From the NCBI GenBank assembly GCA_027924585.1, contig BSBM01000372.1, positions 11,831,501 to 11,895,500 on the forward strand: DNA of 64,000 nucleotides, in the 5' to 3' direction. The position numbers were made by a program, and so were the translations under genes. Positions 54,623 through 64,000 of the stretch are shown here, piece by piece. Each line of letters begins with the position of its first letter. The first letter of the stretch is position 1. Below the pieces are notes generated by a model. The model ran no database searches, was not told where the DNA came from, and was given only the letters and a program-made list of their open reading frames with translations. The stretch is from Larix kaempferi. Taxonomy: Eukaryota > Streptophyta > Pinopsida > Pinales > Pinaceae.

Positions 54623-54781
54623 TACCAATTCGTTTGCTTTCTTTGATATTTGAATGAGATGTTCTTTCCATATGCTTCAAATATTTTCAAGTGATATTCA
54701 TAGCTGCATCTTTGTGGACTTGTTTACTACAACTAAATTAACTCCTGTCATCAATTTCAGCTGTCTGGAGATTTATGTTCA

Positions 54782-55101
54782 GTTAAATGTTCACAGGAAT
54801 TGGCTCACAGCAATTGATCTAACTGTTTAAACTCATTGCTCTGTTTTGTCATTGCTGTAATTATGTTATTGTCCAATATGCAACACTCTCATTTTTAAAG
54901 GAAATAAAGAGCTTTCCAATTCTGGATTTATAGTTTTTGTCGTTAAATGTTCACATGAATTGGCTCACAGCAATTGATCTAACTGTTTAACCTCATTGCA
55001 CTGTTTTGTCATTGCTGTAATTATGTTATTGTCCAATATGCAACAATCTCATTTTTAAAGGAAATAAAGAGCTTTCCAATTCTGTATTTATAGTTTTTGT
55101 A
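54782..55101. repeat. 160-bp tandem duplication
   Basis: GTTAAATGTTCACA starts at 54782 and 54942. The two units, including CAGCAATTGATCTAACTG and GGAAATAAAGAGCTTTCC, are almost identical. Confidence 0.93.
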
Positions 55102-55619
55102 GGATAGTTTAGGGGAAGCCCGGGGTTGTGATTGGAAATAACTTGACAACCAGACTTATTTCAGTTAAGGAGAAATGAGGCAATATAAACTCTCCACTTA
55201 GAACTCCCATTATAAAATGGACCATTTAAAATTCAATTATAGTGAATATAAGTCTAAATGCAGTATCAACGCCAGCTTTATTTCCATATAAAACATTTCA
55301 TAGTTTTTTTTGAAGCACTACACTTGAGCAAGAATGCAAATTGCACATTTGATCCTTAATTAAATGTGGTTCTTACATAAAAATATTTTTTATTGTAGGA
55401 AAAACATGTTGCAGATTATTGGTGTGATCTAAAGCTCCTTAGATGTGTATTTAGTAATTAAAAATATTGGGTGTATTATTGATGACACTTTCAATAGCCT
55501 GAGATGGACAAGTGGTTCACTTTACACTCTTGATTCACAACTAACCAAAATATAATGTAAAACAAAAAATGAAAAAGGAATATACTCTATCATACATCAC
55601 AATATATAGACAAATTGTC
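55102..55619. other. Intergenic, no gene recognised
   Basis: AT-rich spacer between the 160-bp duplication and segment Y copy 2; nothing supported. Confidence 0.6.
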
Positions 55620-56720
55620 ATCATACATACAAAAAGGAAAGAGGAGAATTTATATAAATCTTTACATACAAGAAGAATGAGAAGGGAATCAGAATTTTGT
55701 TGATAGTTTTTCAACAAAACATGATACATATAAGATTAGTCAATGATGCAACCTCAATGTGATAACATCTTAACACTATAAGTGTAGCATGTCATTCAAA
55801 ATTGTATATTAATTACATCATATATAAAATTATTAAAAGTGTTTGGTTAGTAGTAAGATACAAATTGTTTTACCTCAGTCCTTTTCAAGATTTACTCAAA
55901 AAATTGCATAACATGTTTTTGGAAATAATGCATTGGTAAATTGTAAAACTAGAGTGGAATTTTCACTCGAAAATTGCAAAACTAGAGTGATTTCTTAAAA
56001 ATATCAGTAAGTTGTAGTAAGACATTCACTTAAAACCAAAACAATATGAGTTATTTTTTCCTTTAGAAACGGCTCACCATTTCGTGGATGGTAAGGATGG
56101 TAAACCATCAGCCAACAATAACAATTTGGCCTAACCCCTTAGGACTCAAGGCTCGAACTCGTGACCTCCCCTGTACCGAGAGAGTGTTCGCATGTCTTAC
56201 CAATTGAACTAACCCTTGGGGCTTTAAAACAATATGAGTTATTATTTATATGCATAAGACATTCATAAAGATAATTATTTTATGTTGTTAGTATTTTTAT
56301 TATTATTAATTTGTAACATGTATTAGACTGCAAAATATAATACTTGCAACACACAAAAAGATAAATAACAATGAGAAGGATGTGATGAAATTCATGGAAA
56401 AAAAAAGCTCAATACTAAAAATATAATTAATAAAGAAAAAATTGAGATAACTTGACAATGTTCAATATTTCAAGAACATATAAAAAGGGGTTTAAAAAAA
56501 GAAAAAGAAAAAACATTTTTTTAGGTATCCCCATTATATTAGTTATACAAAGTATTAAATGGCATAGGTGTTAGTTATACTATATATTATTGGGTCTTCT
56601 CACATTGAAAATAATAATAATAATAATAATAAAATCTTAGGGCATTTAACCTTTTTCCAATTTAAGATGCATAATGTTTGGAAATTTCACTTGATCTTTA
56701 TATCCAATAATTTGGAATGG
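55620..56720. repeat. Segment Y, copy 2 (duplicate of 47960-50350)
   Basis: Follows copy 1 through to the ATCTTATGAT-like tail near 56700, without the GC-rich retrocopy but with a SINE at 56056-56225. A run of ATA/AAT triplets lies at 56601-56632. Confidence 0.8.
56038..56243 (-). mobile_element. tRNA-derived SINE with 18-bp target duplications
   Basis: AAAACAATATGAGTTATT at 56038-56055 is repeated exactly at 56226-56243. The 170-bp body, read on the minus strand, starts GCCCCAAGGGTTAG and contains an A box TAGTTCAATTGG (56200-56211) and a B box GAGTTCGAGCC (56150-56160) at tRNA-like spacing. This is the internal RNA polymerase III promoter of tRNA-derived SINEs. It ends in a short T run on the plus strand. 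Segment Y copy 1 has the empty site (AAAATGATATGAGTTATTA, about 48544). Confidence 0.92.
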
Positions 56721-56779
56721 GTCCAAAAGAAAAAAGTGCTTAAAATGATGGTCACATCAACTTCTTTGTCATAGACACA

Positions 56780-57430
56780 TGTTTTTTTTCTAAGGAATAA
56801 TCTTGCGGTAAACTCTCAGAGTAGTTTCCCATGAATGTAATCCAACAATCACGATATGTTCTTGACATAAAGTGATATGATGGTTCATCTTCTCCTCGAT
56901 CTTATTGACCATTGATATGTGGTTTAACACCTGATTGGTCCATGATCTCTATTTAAAGACAATGGAGGGTCATTTGCTAGTTGATCGATTATGAGAAGCT
57001 CAATTGTAATATTCTTTTCTTTGCATAATAATAATTCCTCAAGTAGCTATTTGGCTAGGGTTATGGAGTGTTTCCCTCATCAAGGGTTTAAACCACGTAA
57101 AAACATTGATGTGTTGATCTGTGATATGTTTGTGTAAAAGATTGCTTAAAGTGTTCTATATTTTGGAAATATCATGTGATAGTTGAACAAAGGAGATCAA
57201 AAAATAAATAATCTCACATAATATGTTATAATGAGATACAAATCCTCTTTATATAACAATTAGTTATAGGTTTAATTACCCTTAATACCACATTAATAAG
57301 GAACCACTAAGCCACTTTATAATCATGCCACATTAATTAGAAATTACGAAGGCCACCTTCTAATTATAATATCAACAAAAATGTCCACTAATTACAATAC
57401 AACCAAGAACCAAGTTTGTGATGCAATGGC
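56780..57430 (+). repeat. Possible solo LTR fragment
   Basis: It resembles the 3' part of plant LTRs: CTATTTAAAGACAATGG (TATA-like, 56951), a CCCTCATCAAGGGTTT hairpin (57073), and AAACCACGTAAA (57091) like the poly(A)-region phrase in the LTRs at 17590 and 28010. Terminal TG...CA ends and target duplication were not found, so limits are approximate. Confidence 0.3.
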
Positions 57431-57780
57431 ATCCTAAAAATATATTCTTATACAAAATAATTTCATATTGTTTCCACTTTAATTATACAACTTCATATTA
57501 GTCTTTCATATTTATATTTTAACATTAATAAAAGTAAAATGGCATAGATTCTCAAGCCATGGTAATAATTTGTATGTCTACTAAGCACAAACTTAAATTG
57601 AAGGGAAAATAGAAGGAATGTGATTATTTTTTATCCATAAATAAAATTGGGTGTTAATGAAGAACTTAACCCTATGAGGAGATCAACAATATGATATGCA
57701 AAATTTTGTTATAAAATTATGCAATGCAAGGAATATAAGTTTATGTTTATTACAATTTGGGAAAACTTACCAATTGACAT
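57431..57780. other. Intergenic, no gene recognised
   Basis: AT-rich; may belong to the 5' part of the Penelope-like element, but no motif supports this. Confidence 0.5.
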
Positions 57781-58654
57781 CCCCATGATAATGACTTTAA
57801 AGAAATAATATTTTAGCTCTAGTAATATCACCATTGTTAACCTCAAAATTAAGGAGCTTGAGGAGAGGATTTGTTCTTCGTCATTTCGAAAGACAAACCT
57901 TGCCATCCAAGCAATCAAGAAGGAAATGCAAAAGCTTCTCATACTCAAGCACAAACCCAATGGAATATATCTAAACCTTGTCATGGTTGATCTAGAGGAC
58001 ACAATTGATTAATATGTTCTACCTATACAAAAAAATAGAAATTGAAAACCTAGGGATTTTGAAAACAATGAGAATTTGTAGAATTGGTGAAGGTGTGTCT
58101 CAAGTCAACATACTTTAGCTAGAAAGGAAGAATATATGAGCAAACTCATGGTGTTGCAATGGGCTCCCCACTCTCTCCAATTTTAGCTAACATTTACATG
58201 GAACATTTTGAAATAAGGGCCATAAAATCCTCACCATACACACCATAGGCTTGGAAAAGATATGTTGATGATATCTTTGCAAAATGGAGACATGGTAAAG
58301 AGAAGCCTGATGAATTCTTGGAACACCTCAACAACTTCTCAGAGCACATCGATTCACCATTGAACTAGAGGAAAACAATCAACTACCTTTCTAGATGTAA
58401 TGCTAAAAAAAAGGTGATGGGAAGATTGGGCATAGGGTCTATAGAAATCCTACACCTACAGATAGATACCTTCATGAATATTCTCACCACGAACTTGCTA
58501 AGAAACAAGGAATCACACACACCCTCGCCACCAAAACTATAAGAATATCATACATTGATCACTTGAAATAAGAATTGGCACACCTCCAGAATACCTTTCA
58601 AAAGAACAGTTACCATGATGGATAGGCCAAGAAGGCTATCCACAAAGCCATAAA
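57781..58654 (+). pseudogene. Penelope-like element, 5' half (reverse transcriptase)
   Basis: Codons near 57838-58011 read LAIQAIKKEMQKLL and NLVMVDLEDTID, the fingers block of these RTs (ADKNLGLVVxDxxxYI). From 58135: YEQTHGVAMGSPLSPILANI, then AWKRYVDDIFAKW with YVDD at 58261-58272, FLEHLNN, NNQLPFLD, KIGHRVYRNPTPTDRYLHEY, SHHELAKKQGI and thumb text LQNTFQKN. TPMGSPLSP-type, YVDDTFxxW and RKPTHTDRYLH are diagnostic of Penelope-like RT and absent from LINE, gypsy and copia RTs. The LPKIHK part is deleted; stops and frameshifts abound. The gypsy LTR at 58655 cuts it just after the thumb. Confidence 0.9.
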
Positions 58655-59582
58655 TGATGCAGGAGCATCTTACTTAGCCTAAAAACTATCCTAAGTTTGA
58701 ATTTTGTTTAAAAATCCTAAAATCTATGTAATGGGCGCATATGCCAGCCTAAGCGTTGTGACACATTAACCTATTTGATTTTGAAGCATTGTGTAGTAAT
58801 ATTTTGAATTTTCGAACTGTTAAGGGCATCTATGTTTATTAATGAGATGTAACCGGAGTTAATGGCTGGTAGTTGATTTTGAAATCTTGAATCTGCGGGC
58901 TGTTTGAGAGCTCTATGATATATAATATGTAATTATCGTTTCATTAGTTAGATAAGAAAGAAGAAGAGAGCAGAGGAGAGGATAGCCTGTGAGCTAGAGT
59001 GTTTTTTCGAAAGCTGTAACTGTTTAGTTTATGAGTCTCTGTCTCTAAGACCAATGTATGAAATGAATGATGAATCCAATGTAAAGAAGAAAAGTATTCG
59101 TCCCTCTGTGTTTGTTTCCCCATGTGTTTATGAAGCTCGAGTGCCTGGGCGTTCCATATGCGAAGTTAAACCTCTGCAAGTTATTTTCATGTTGAATGTT
59201 TGAGTATATATGTTGAACACAGGCTCTTGTTGAAGTCTGTGTACTTAGATTTGTTGCAGATCTATTCAAGGATGAAAAGGGGAACCTCTGCGCGAAGCAT
59301 AAACCCAGATGTGAAGCACCCTTTGAGTCCGTTGATCACTGAAGGGATCAATTGCACACCTTTGAAGAACGCAGGGAGGAAAGCATTGGTGTTTCAAACA
59401 GAGAAAAAGAAATTTCTCTAAGTATCCAAGGTAGCAAAGAAAGGAGACAACAGCCCAGATCGCGGCAGAGTAGGAGATCAACGGTGGTGACGACCCTGTT
59501 TTGGGTGCAGAGAGCGTCAGAACAGGGTTTTGGGGAAAGGTATAGAGTGTTTTCATCTGCCAACCCTCAGGGGTTGGCATTA
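58655..59582 (+). repeat. 5' LTR of the chromovirus (928 bp)
   Basis: Starts TGATGCAGGAGCATC and ends TTGGCATTA (the partner has CATCA). It is co-linear with 29897-30823. ATAAA (58650-58654) precedes it. Confidence 0.92.
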
Positions 59583-59585
59583 GTT

Positions 59586-59599
59586 TGGTATCAGAGCGC
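59586..59599 (+). other. Primer binding site (initiator Met tRNA)
   Basis: TGGTATCAGAGCGC lies three bases after the LTR end. Confidence 0.9.
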
Positions 59600-59647
59600 T
59601 TAAAAGGTTTTGTGGAAGGTTTGGAGAAGGATTTGCAAGAAGAAAAC

Positions 59648-60019
59648 ATGGAAGTGAAGATGCCACCAAGAAGAGAAAGACAAGAACAAGAAGTTCCATC
59701 TTGGGGACGAGGAAGAAGAAGAGGAGAACCAGTTATAGAGGAACAAATGAGAAGTCTTGAAGCAAGGATGGCAGCCATGGAAAGGAGAAACCCTTGTATG
59801 TTTGATATCAGTGATAATGAAGAAGAAGCACAGGAGGAAGTTGCAGAAGTTCCAAATGAAGAAACCAGGGCATTGAGAATGTTAATAGAAGCCAGCCATA
59901 AACCAAGATTAGAAATCCCAATGTATGAAGGAAACCTAAATGCAGAAGAATTAATAGACTGGATTGGTGCAGTGGAAAAATACTTTGACTTTAAAGAGGT
60001 AGAAGACAGAAAAAGGTAA
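59648..60019 (+). pseudogene. Chromovirus gag, N-terminal part
   Basis: An ATG at 59648 starts MEVKMPPRRERQEQEVPSWG, a basic N-terminus, then a helical EEQMRSLEARMAAMERR and an acidic linker. The start of the gag core follows: PMYEGNLNAEELIDWIGAVE and KYFDFKEV. A one-base shift near 60015 brings a TAA at 60017-60019 where the capsid domain should go on. Upstream of the ATG the same frame is open but lies in the leader. Confidence 0.85.
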
Positions 60020-61182
60020 AATATGCAGCTACAAGGTTAAAAGGATATGCATCCATATGGTGGGATGACCTACAATCACAAAGAGAAAGACAAGGGAAGA
60101 ACAAAATCAAGAAGTGGGACAAGATGTTGGGTAAGATTAAAAACCAATTTCTACCCAAGGACTACCAACTAACCCTCGTGAGACCGCTGCAAAACTTAAG
60201 ACAGAGAGGTATGTCAGTTAAAGAATACACCGAAGAATTCTATAAGTTATGTATTATCTCCGGACAAAATCAAATTGATATTGAAAGAGTGGCAAAGTAT
60301 GTTAATGGGTTGAGGTGTGAAATTCAAGATGAGATAAGCTTGTTGAACCTCATGAGTGTGGAAGAAGCTTATCAAGTAGCCACTAAAGTGGAGGAGAAGT
60401 TGGTAAGAAAACAAAATCAGAAAAACAGAGGAAGAGGAAGTGCAGTGAGAGGTAGAGGGTTCTCGAATAGAGGTGGAAGAACTCAAGAATATAGAAATCA
60501 TGGAGGGTTTCAGAACAAAAGTGAGAAGTCTCAAGGATATCAGAATGAGGCTGGAAGCTCAAGTAATCAGAACACTCAGAGGTTTAGCACAACAGGAAGA
60601 GGAGAAAACAGAGTTATGAAGTGCTATATATGTGGAGATCCTACACACAAGTCATACAATTGCCCAGAGAACAAGCAAGTTCAAAGAAGTGCACACATTG
60701 CAGAAGGTAGAGCAGAATCTCATAAGGGAGGACAAAAAGATAATGCAGCAGAGGATGGAGAGAGTCTCATGTTAAAGAGAGTATTGGTTAATGCAGAAAA
60801 AGAATTGCAGGAGCCACCACAAAAAAAAATCTTATTTAGAACCAGATGTAAAACTCAAGGTAAATGTTGCAAAGTTATCATAGATAGCGGAAGCATTGAT
60901 AACCTAGTCTCTACTGAGATGGTAGAAAAACTAGGATTGAAGATAAGGAAGCATCCTGCACCTTATAAAGTTTCTTGGTTGCAGAAGGGACACCAAATCT
61001 TAGTGACTGAACAGTGTAGGGTTGAATTTCAGATTGGGGATTATAATGATGAATTGTTATGTGACATTATGCCCATGGATGTTTTCCATATACTCCTAGG
61101 GAGGGCTTTGATCCGGATTTATGTGGGAACGAAACAAAAGATAGCAGATACAGAATCATACACAGAGATATATTGCAAATAA
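60016..61182 (+). pseudogene. Chromovirus gag C-terminus, zinc knuckle and protease
   Basis: The shifted frame continues the capsid: KYAATRLKGYASIWWDDL, LPKDYQLTLVRPLQNLRQR and SVKEYTEEFYKL. A basic, glycine-rich RGRGSAVRGRGFSNRGG region follows, then a perfect CX2CX4HX4C knuckle, CYICGDPTHKSYNC (60622-60663). The protease active site is IIDSGSIDNLVS with DSG at 60883-60891, followed by CDIMPMDVFHILLGR. After about 61111 the residues no longer follow the family, and the frame ends at TAA 61180-61182. The intact DSG contrasts with the broken protease at the left edge of the window. Confidence 0.9.
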
Positions 61183-61361
61183 CACAGTGATACAGTAAAC
61201 ACATATTCTATTAAATAGCGGAAATAGAACAGACTGTAAAATACAATAGCTGGAATGGTGATAGCTATCTCTGAGAAGAGATGTGGCCGCTATGCTCATT
61301 CGTGCCAAGATGAATACAAAGAGAGGCCGAAAGGGCCTATTTATCATAAGCATGAGGGAAA
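61112..61361. other. Unassigned sequence between chromovirus breakpoint and next LTR
   Basis: 250 bases of unknown origin. On the minus strand there are stretches like an LTR or UTR (TTTACAGTCTGTTCTATTTC). No gene found. Confidence 0.5.
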
Positions 61362-63104
61362 TGTAATGTCCCCATTTTGACCCCTTTGTATTAAACCGTA
61401 AATGATGTAAATATTGTAATTTAATCATGGTGAGGAGCTCAAGGCCAAGGCCCCACCATTGATTTAGCGTTTCATGTATCGGCAATTAAAAATAGATGCC
61501 CATGGTTCTTGTGCGAGATGGGCACAATGTAAATAAGACACCATGTAAATACGAATTTTAATGGAAAAACCCACAACCGGCTATGCAATGCAACAAAAGA
61601 GATGGGGCATGACTCTACAAGGAAAAGGGAGGGAAATTATTCAAACCTTGAGCCAATGGTATTAATCCATGTGTCAATGGGGAAACCCATAAACCACCAA
61701 CTACCCATTTTGTCTCATGTACCCAATCATTTAATTTTTCCAAGAAATTGGTTAAGGCAGTTAATGCCTTGGGAATGAAAGAGTATGGGCAAGCCATTTT
61801 CGTGCATGGGCAAGCCATCAACTTGGAAAATCGTGTTTTTGCTTGTGGGGCAAGAAACCACCCACGAAATGGTGCCCAAAGCCATGGGGAATGGGCAGTC
61901 TTCATTCATTCACGCAGTGGGAGTTAGCTGGGTCTTTCCATTTACGTTTTTCATCCAAATACTGCATTTTTCCATGCCTGGGAGTCGTTTTTGCAGTATA
62001 TAACAGTTGGGAGAGGGAGGGCCACGTTTTGGGGACTGTAGGGAGGTCGTTTTTTCCCCTGAATGTCCAATGACGTTTTTCTAAAAACGGATTTGGCTTC
62101 CTGGGTTGTCCACCAACTTCCCATTTCATTTTTATGGGTTCCCACGTTTTTCTGGGTTAGTTGAAACCCCATCTCATGCATTCCACTGTGGAAAAAAAAC
62201 GTTTTCCTCATGCCCAGCAAGTGGGGTTTTGTAGTTATGTGCATCCTTGTTCTTGGTTTGAGCCTGTGAGCTGAAGTGTTGGAGTGGTAGTGGATAGAAG
62301 TGGCTTGATAAACCTAGTGGGGGAGACAACCTCTCAAAAAGATCAAGAGGGCTTTGGTTACTCTTCTATGCATACCCTGAGAGCACTGGATAGGGAAGGT
62401 ATGGCTTGAGGGACTGCACGGCAGTGAAAAGAATACTTCCTTGTGCTGGGTGTGTAGGTATTGTGGGTGCCAAGTTAGATAGATCTTGCAAGGTTATCCC
62501 TGGCTCTGTGCTGGAGCTCACTAGCTTAGCAACTCTTCCTTTCCATCTCCTAATAGCCTGATAAACCCAATTGTAGATTGGCTTGGCTCATCTTGGTGTA
62601 TGCTTGGCTATGTGTGAGTCTGTTGTTCCCTAGTTCCTTGTAGAGATCATGCCCAGCTCGGGGGTGGCAGTGGTGCTGAGAGATTGAGGAGCACACTGGC
62701 CTACGGTTGGGTGGAACGTTGCAGTTGCATAGCCAGTTGCGTGGGACTACTTTTGCATAAGATAAGTATTCTCCTGTGTTAAATTTGCAATTACCATTTG
62801 ATGAATATTTTGAAGGTATCATGGATCTGTTAATAAATTTGCTTCTGCTATGTATAAAAATGATTATGCATTTCCATATGATCATGTATAATTCTGCACA
62901 GATCTTTATTTCATGGCTGTCACAAAATCTTGAATGTGTGTTAGAGATCAACAGCATTTATTTGATTACCATCGTTTTTCCATAGCATGCACAGATACAG
63001 TTCTTTGCATTAATGATTTTAATACAAACGTTTTTGGGGCTAATTGCCCGGATTGAGCACTGTGATCCTCTCTACGACGCTGGTATGATAGAGGGGACAC
63101 TACA
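61362..63104 (+). repeat. 5' LTR (1,743 bp) of the right-edge element
   Basis: Opens TGTAATGTCCCC, closes GGGGACACTACA. A TATA box TATATAA lies at 61997-62003. The LTR has no coding capacity; the short open frames in it overlap on both strands. Confidence 0.8.
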
Positions 63105-63107
63105 TTA

Positions 63108-63120
63108 TGGTATCAGAGCC
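63108..63120 (+). other. Primer binding site (initiator Met tRNA)
   Basis: TGGTATCAGAGCC, a perfect match to the plant initiator-Met type, three bases after the LTR end. Confidence 0.92.
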
Positions 63121-63235
63121 GCGTTGCAGCACTGGGCCGATATGGGCCAAAACTGATAGTAAAGAGAAGAGAAGAAGTTAAGTTTTTCTTAAGAGTTTGG
63201 GAAAAATTTTAGTTTAAAAAAAAAAATTTGTGTTT

Positions 63236-64000
63236 TAAGCCGTTTCGGGAAGTCGTTCCGAAATTTCGGAAAGGTTTCGCGAACCTTCCCGCAATTGCGG
63301 AAGAGTTCGGCGAACCTTCCCGAAATTGCGGAAGGATTCCACGAACCTTCCCGGAATTGCGGAAGAATTCAGCCAATGGCTCCGAAACAGCGGAGAAAAA
63401 TGTTTTTAAGTGAAAAAAATTTTCTAAGTGTCGGAATTTTTTTCGGAAAGAATTCTCTTCCGAAATTGTGGAAGGAATTCTCTTCCGAAATTTCGGAAGG
63501 ATTCCGCGAATCGTTCCGAAACGCGGAAGAGTTCGGCGAGTCGTTCCGAAGTTGCGGAAGACTTCGGCGAATCGTTCCGCAACTGCGGAAGACTTCGGCG
63601 AATCGTTCCGCAACTGCGGAAGACTTCGCCGAATCGTTCCGCAACTGCAGAAGACTTCGGCGAATCGTTCCGCAACTGCGGAAGACTTCGGCGAATCGTT
63701 CCGCAACTGCGAAAGACTTCGCCGAATCATTCCGAAAAAATCACCCGAAATCGGGGAAGCATTCCGGCGGAAGCATTCCGCGAACGGCTCCGATACTGCG
63801 GAAGCCTTCGCCGAATGGCTCCGCAACTGCGGAAGCCTTCGCCGAATGGCTCCGCTCGGAAAATCGCCCCGCCATTGCGGAAGCGTTCGGCGAACTGCTC
63901 CGCAATTGCGGAAGCGTTCGGCGAACTGCTCCGCAATTGCGGAAGCCGTCGCCGAACCGCCCCGCAGTTGCGGCAGCATTCAGCCAACCTCTCCGCAGTC
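63236..64000. repeat. GC-rich minisatellite of 31-bp units in the element leader
   Basis: From 63556 to about 63735 the unit containing GGAAGACTTCGGCGAATCG repeats with an exact 31-base period (starts 63556, 63587, 63618, 63649, 63680, 63711). On both sides, 63236-63555 and 63736-64000, are diverged versions (GCGGAAGnnTTCGGCGAA with TTCCGnAATTGC). CpG is very frequent. Because 31 is not a multiple of three and the unit holds no stop, all frames of both strands stay open over the core. This explains the long apparent minus-strand frame at 63209-63979. Confidence 0.92.

Larger units (their letters stand above)
58655..61111 (+). mobile_element. Ty3/gypsy chromovirus, 5' half (LTR, PBS, gag, protease)
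   Basis: An LTR that pairs with 29897-30823 is followed by an iMet PBS, gag, a zinc knuckle and protease. The copy stops near 61112 in the middle of the protease: the HILLGR text is followed by unrelated sequence where this block normally continues PWQYD. RT, RNase H and integrase are missing. Its left neighbour is Penelope-like RT. Confidence 0.9.
61362..64000 (+). mobile_element. Gypsy-like LTR element, 5' LTR and leader (runs off the window)
   Basis: LTR 61362-63104, PBS at 63108, then a leader with an unusual GC-rich repeat array to the window end. The LTR ends TGTAATGTCCCC/GGGGACACTACA resemble those of the elements at 1720 and 5475. Coding domains are not yet reached at base 64000, so the superfamily is assigned from LTR ends and PBS only. 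Confidence 0.75.

Noticed and set aside
56145-56215. A functional tRNA gene
   Set aside because: A and B boxes are present, but there is no cloverleaf with acceptor stem; target duplications and T tail show a SINE.
28380-61111. One simple gypsy element running from 28.4 to 61.1 kb
   Set aside because: The order is 3' half first and 5' half last on the same strand, which a single uninterrupted insertion cannot give.
63209-63979. 256-codon minus-strand frame as a repeat protein gene
   Set aside because: The 31-bp repeat has no stops in any frame; the element's sense is plus and the frame lies antisense in its leader.

Overview
The window reads as a stretch of a very large, repeat-dominated plant nuclear genome, most likely a conifer or another gymnosperm. 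No complete, intact host gene was found in 64 kb. Almost everything recognisable is a transposable element: Ty3/gypsy and Ty1/copia LTR elements with the plant initiator-Met tRNA primer site (TGGTATCAGAG), LINE remnants, a tRNA-derived SINE, a hAT transposon and tandem repeats. The most informative item is a Penelope-like retroelement. Among land plants these are known chiefly from conifers (the Dryad group). The conifer call is therefore inference from one element plus overall composition.

Layout, left to right. 1-3485: 5' part of a minus-strand gypsy element (protease, zinc knuckle, gag, PBS, 1.77-kb LTR). 3546-5474: no gene seen. 5475-13833: complete non-autonomous LTR element (two ~2.03-kb LTRs) whose interior carries one long decayed reading frame of unknown family instead of gag-pol; a retrocopy with 14-bp target duplications is inserted in it. 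13834-16845: degenerate repeats and GAT-rich DNA. 16846-28379: a second non-autonomous LTR element coding for a coiled-coil protein, split by a copia element (19675-26917) with 651-bp LTRs and a perfect GCCTT target duplication. 28380-30823: 3' half of a gypsy chromovirus (integrase, chromodomain, LTR). 30824-31371: 3' half of the Penelope-like element. 31440-35635: LINE 3' end plus a duplicated segment (X). 38782-42072: a 3.3-kb non-autonomous hAT transposon with a perfect 8-bp target duplication. 42461-47960: tandem repeats, one possible orphan promoter, otherwise featureless. 47960-50350: duplicated segment Y with a GC-rich retrocopy inserted. 50800-54622: LINE RT and second copy of X. 55620-56720: second copy of Y carrying a SINE. 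57780-58654: 5' half of the Penelope-like element. 58655-61111: 5' half of the same gypsy family (LTR, PBS, gag, zinc knuckle, protease). 61362-64000: 5' LTR and leader of another gypsy-like element, the leader being a GC-rich array of 31-bp repeats.

The parts illuminate one another. The gypsy LTR at 58655 cuts the Penelope-like element after its RT, and the gypsy LTR ending at 30823 is followed at once by the rest of the Penelope-like element. The two halves of one nest (gypsy inside Penelope-like element) thus appear out of order, 27 kb apart, as expected from tandem duplication or circular permutation. Copies of X and Y support duplication, and each Y copy acts as an empty-site control for the insertion in the other. 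Coding regions are decayed throughout, many stops being TAG or TAA at places where CAG or CAA would fit.
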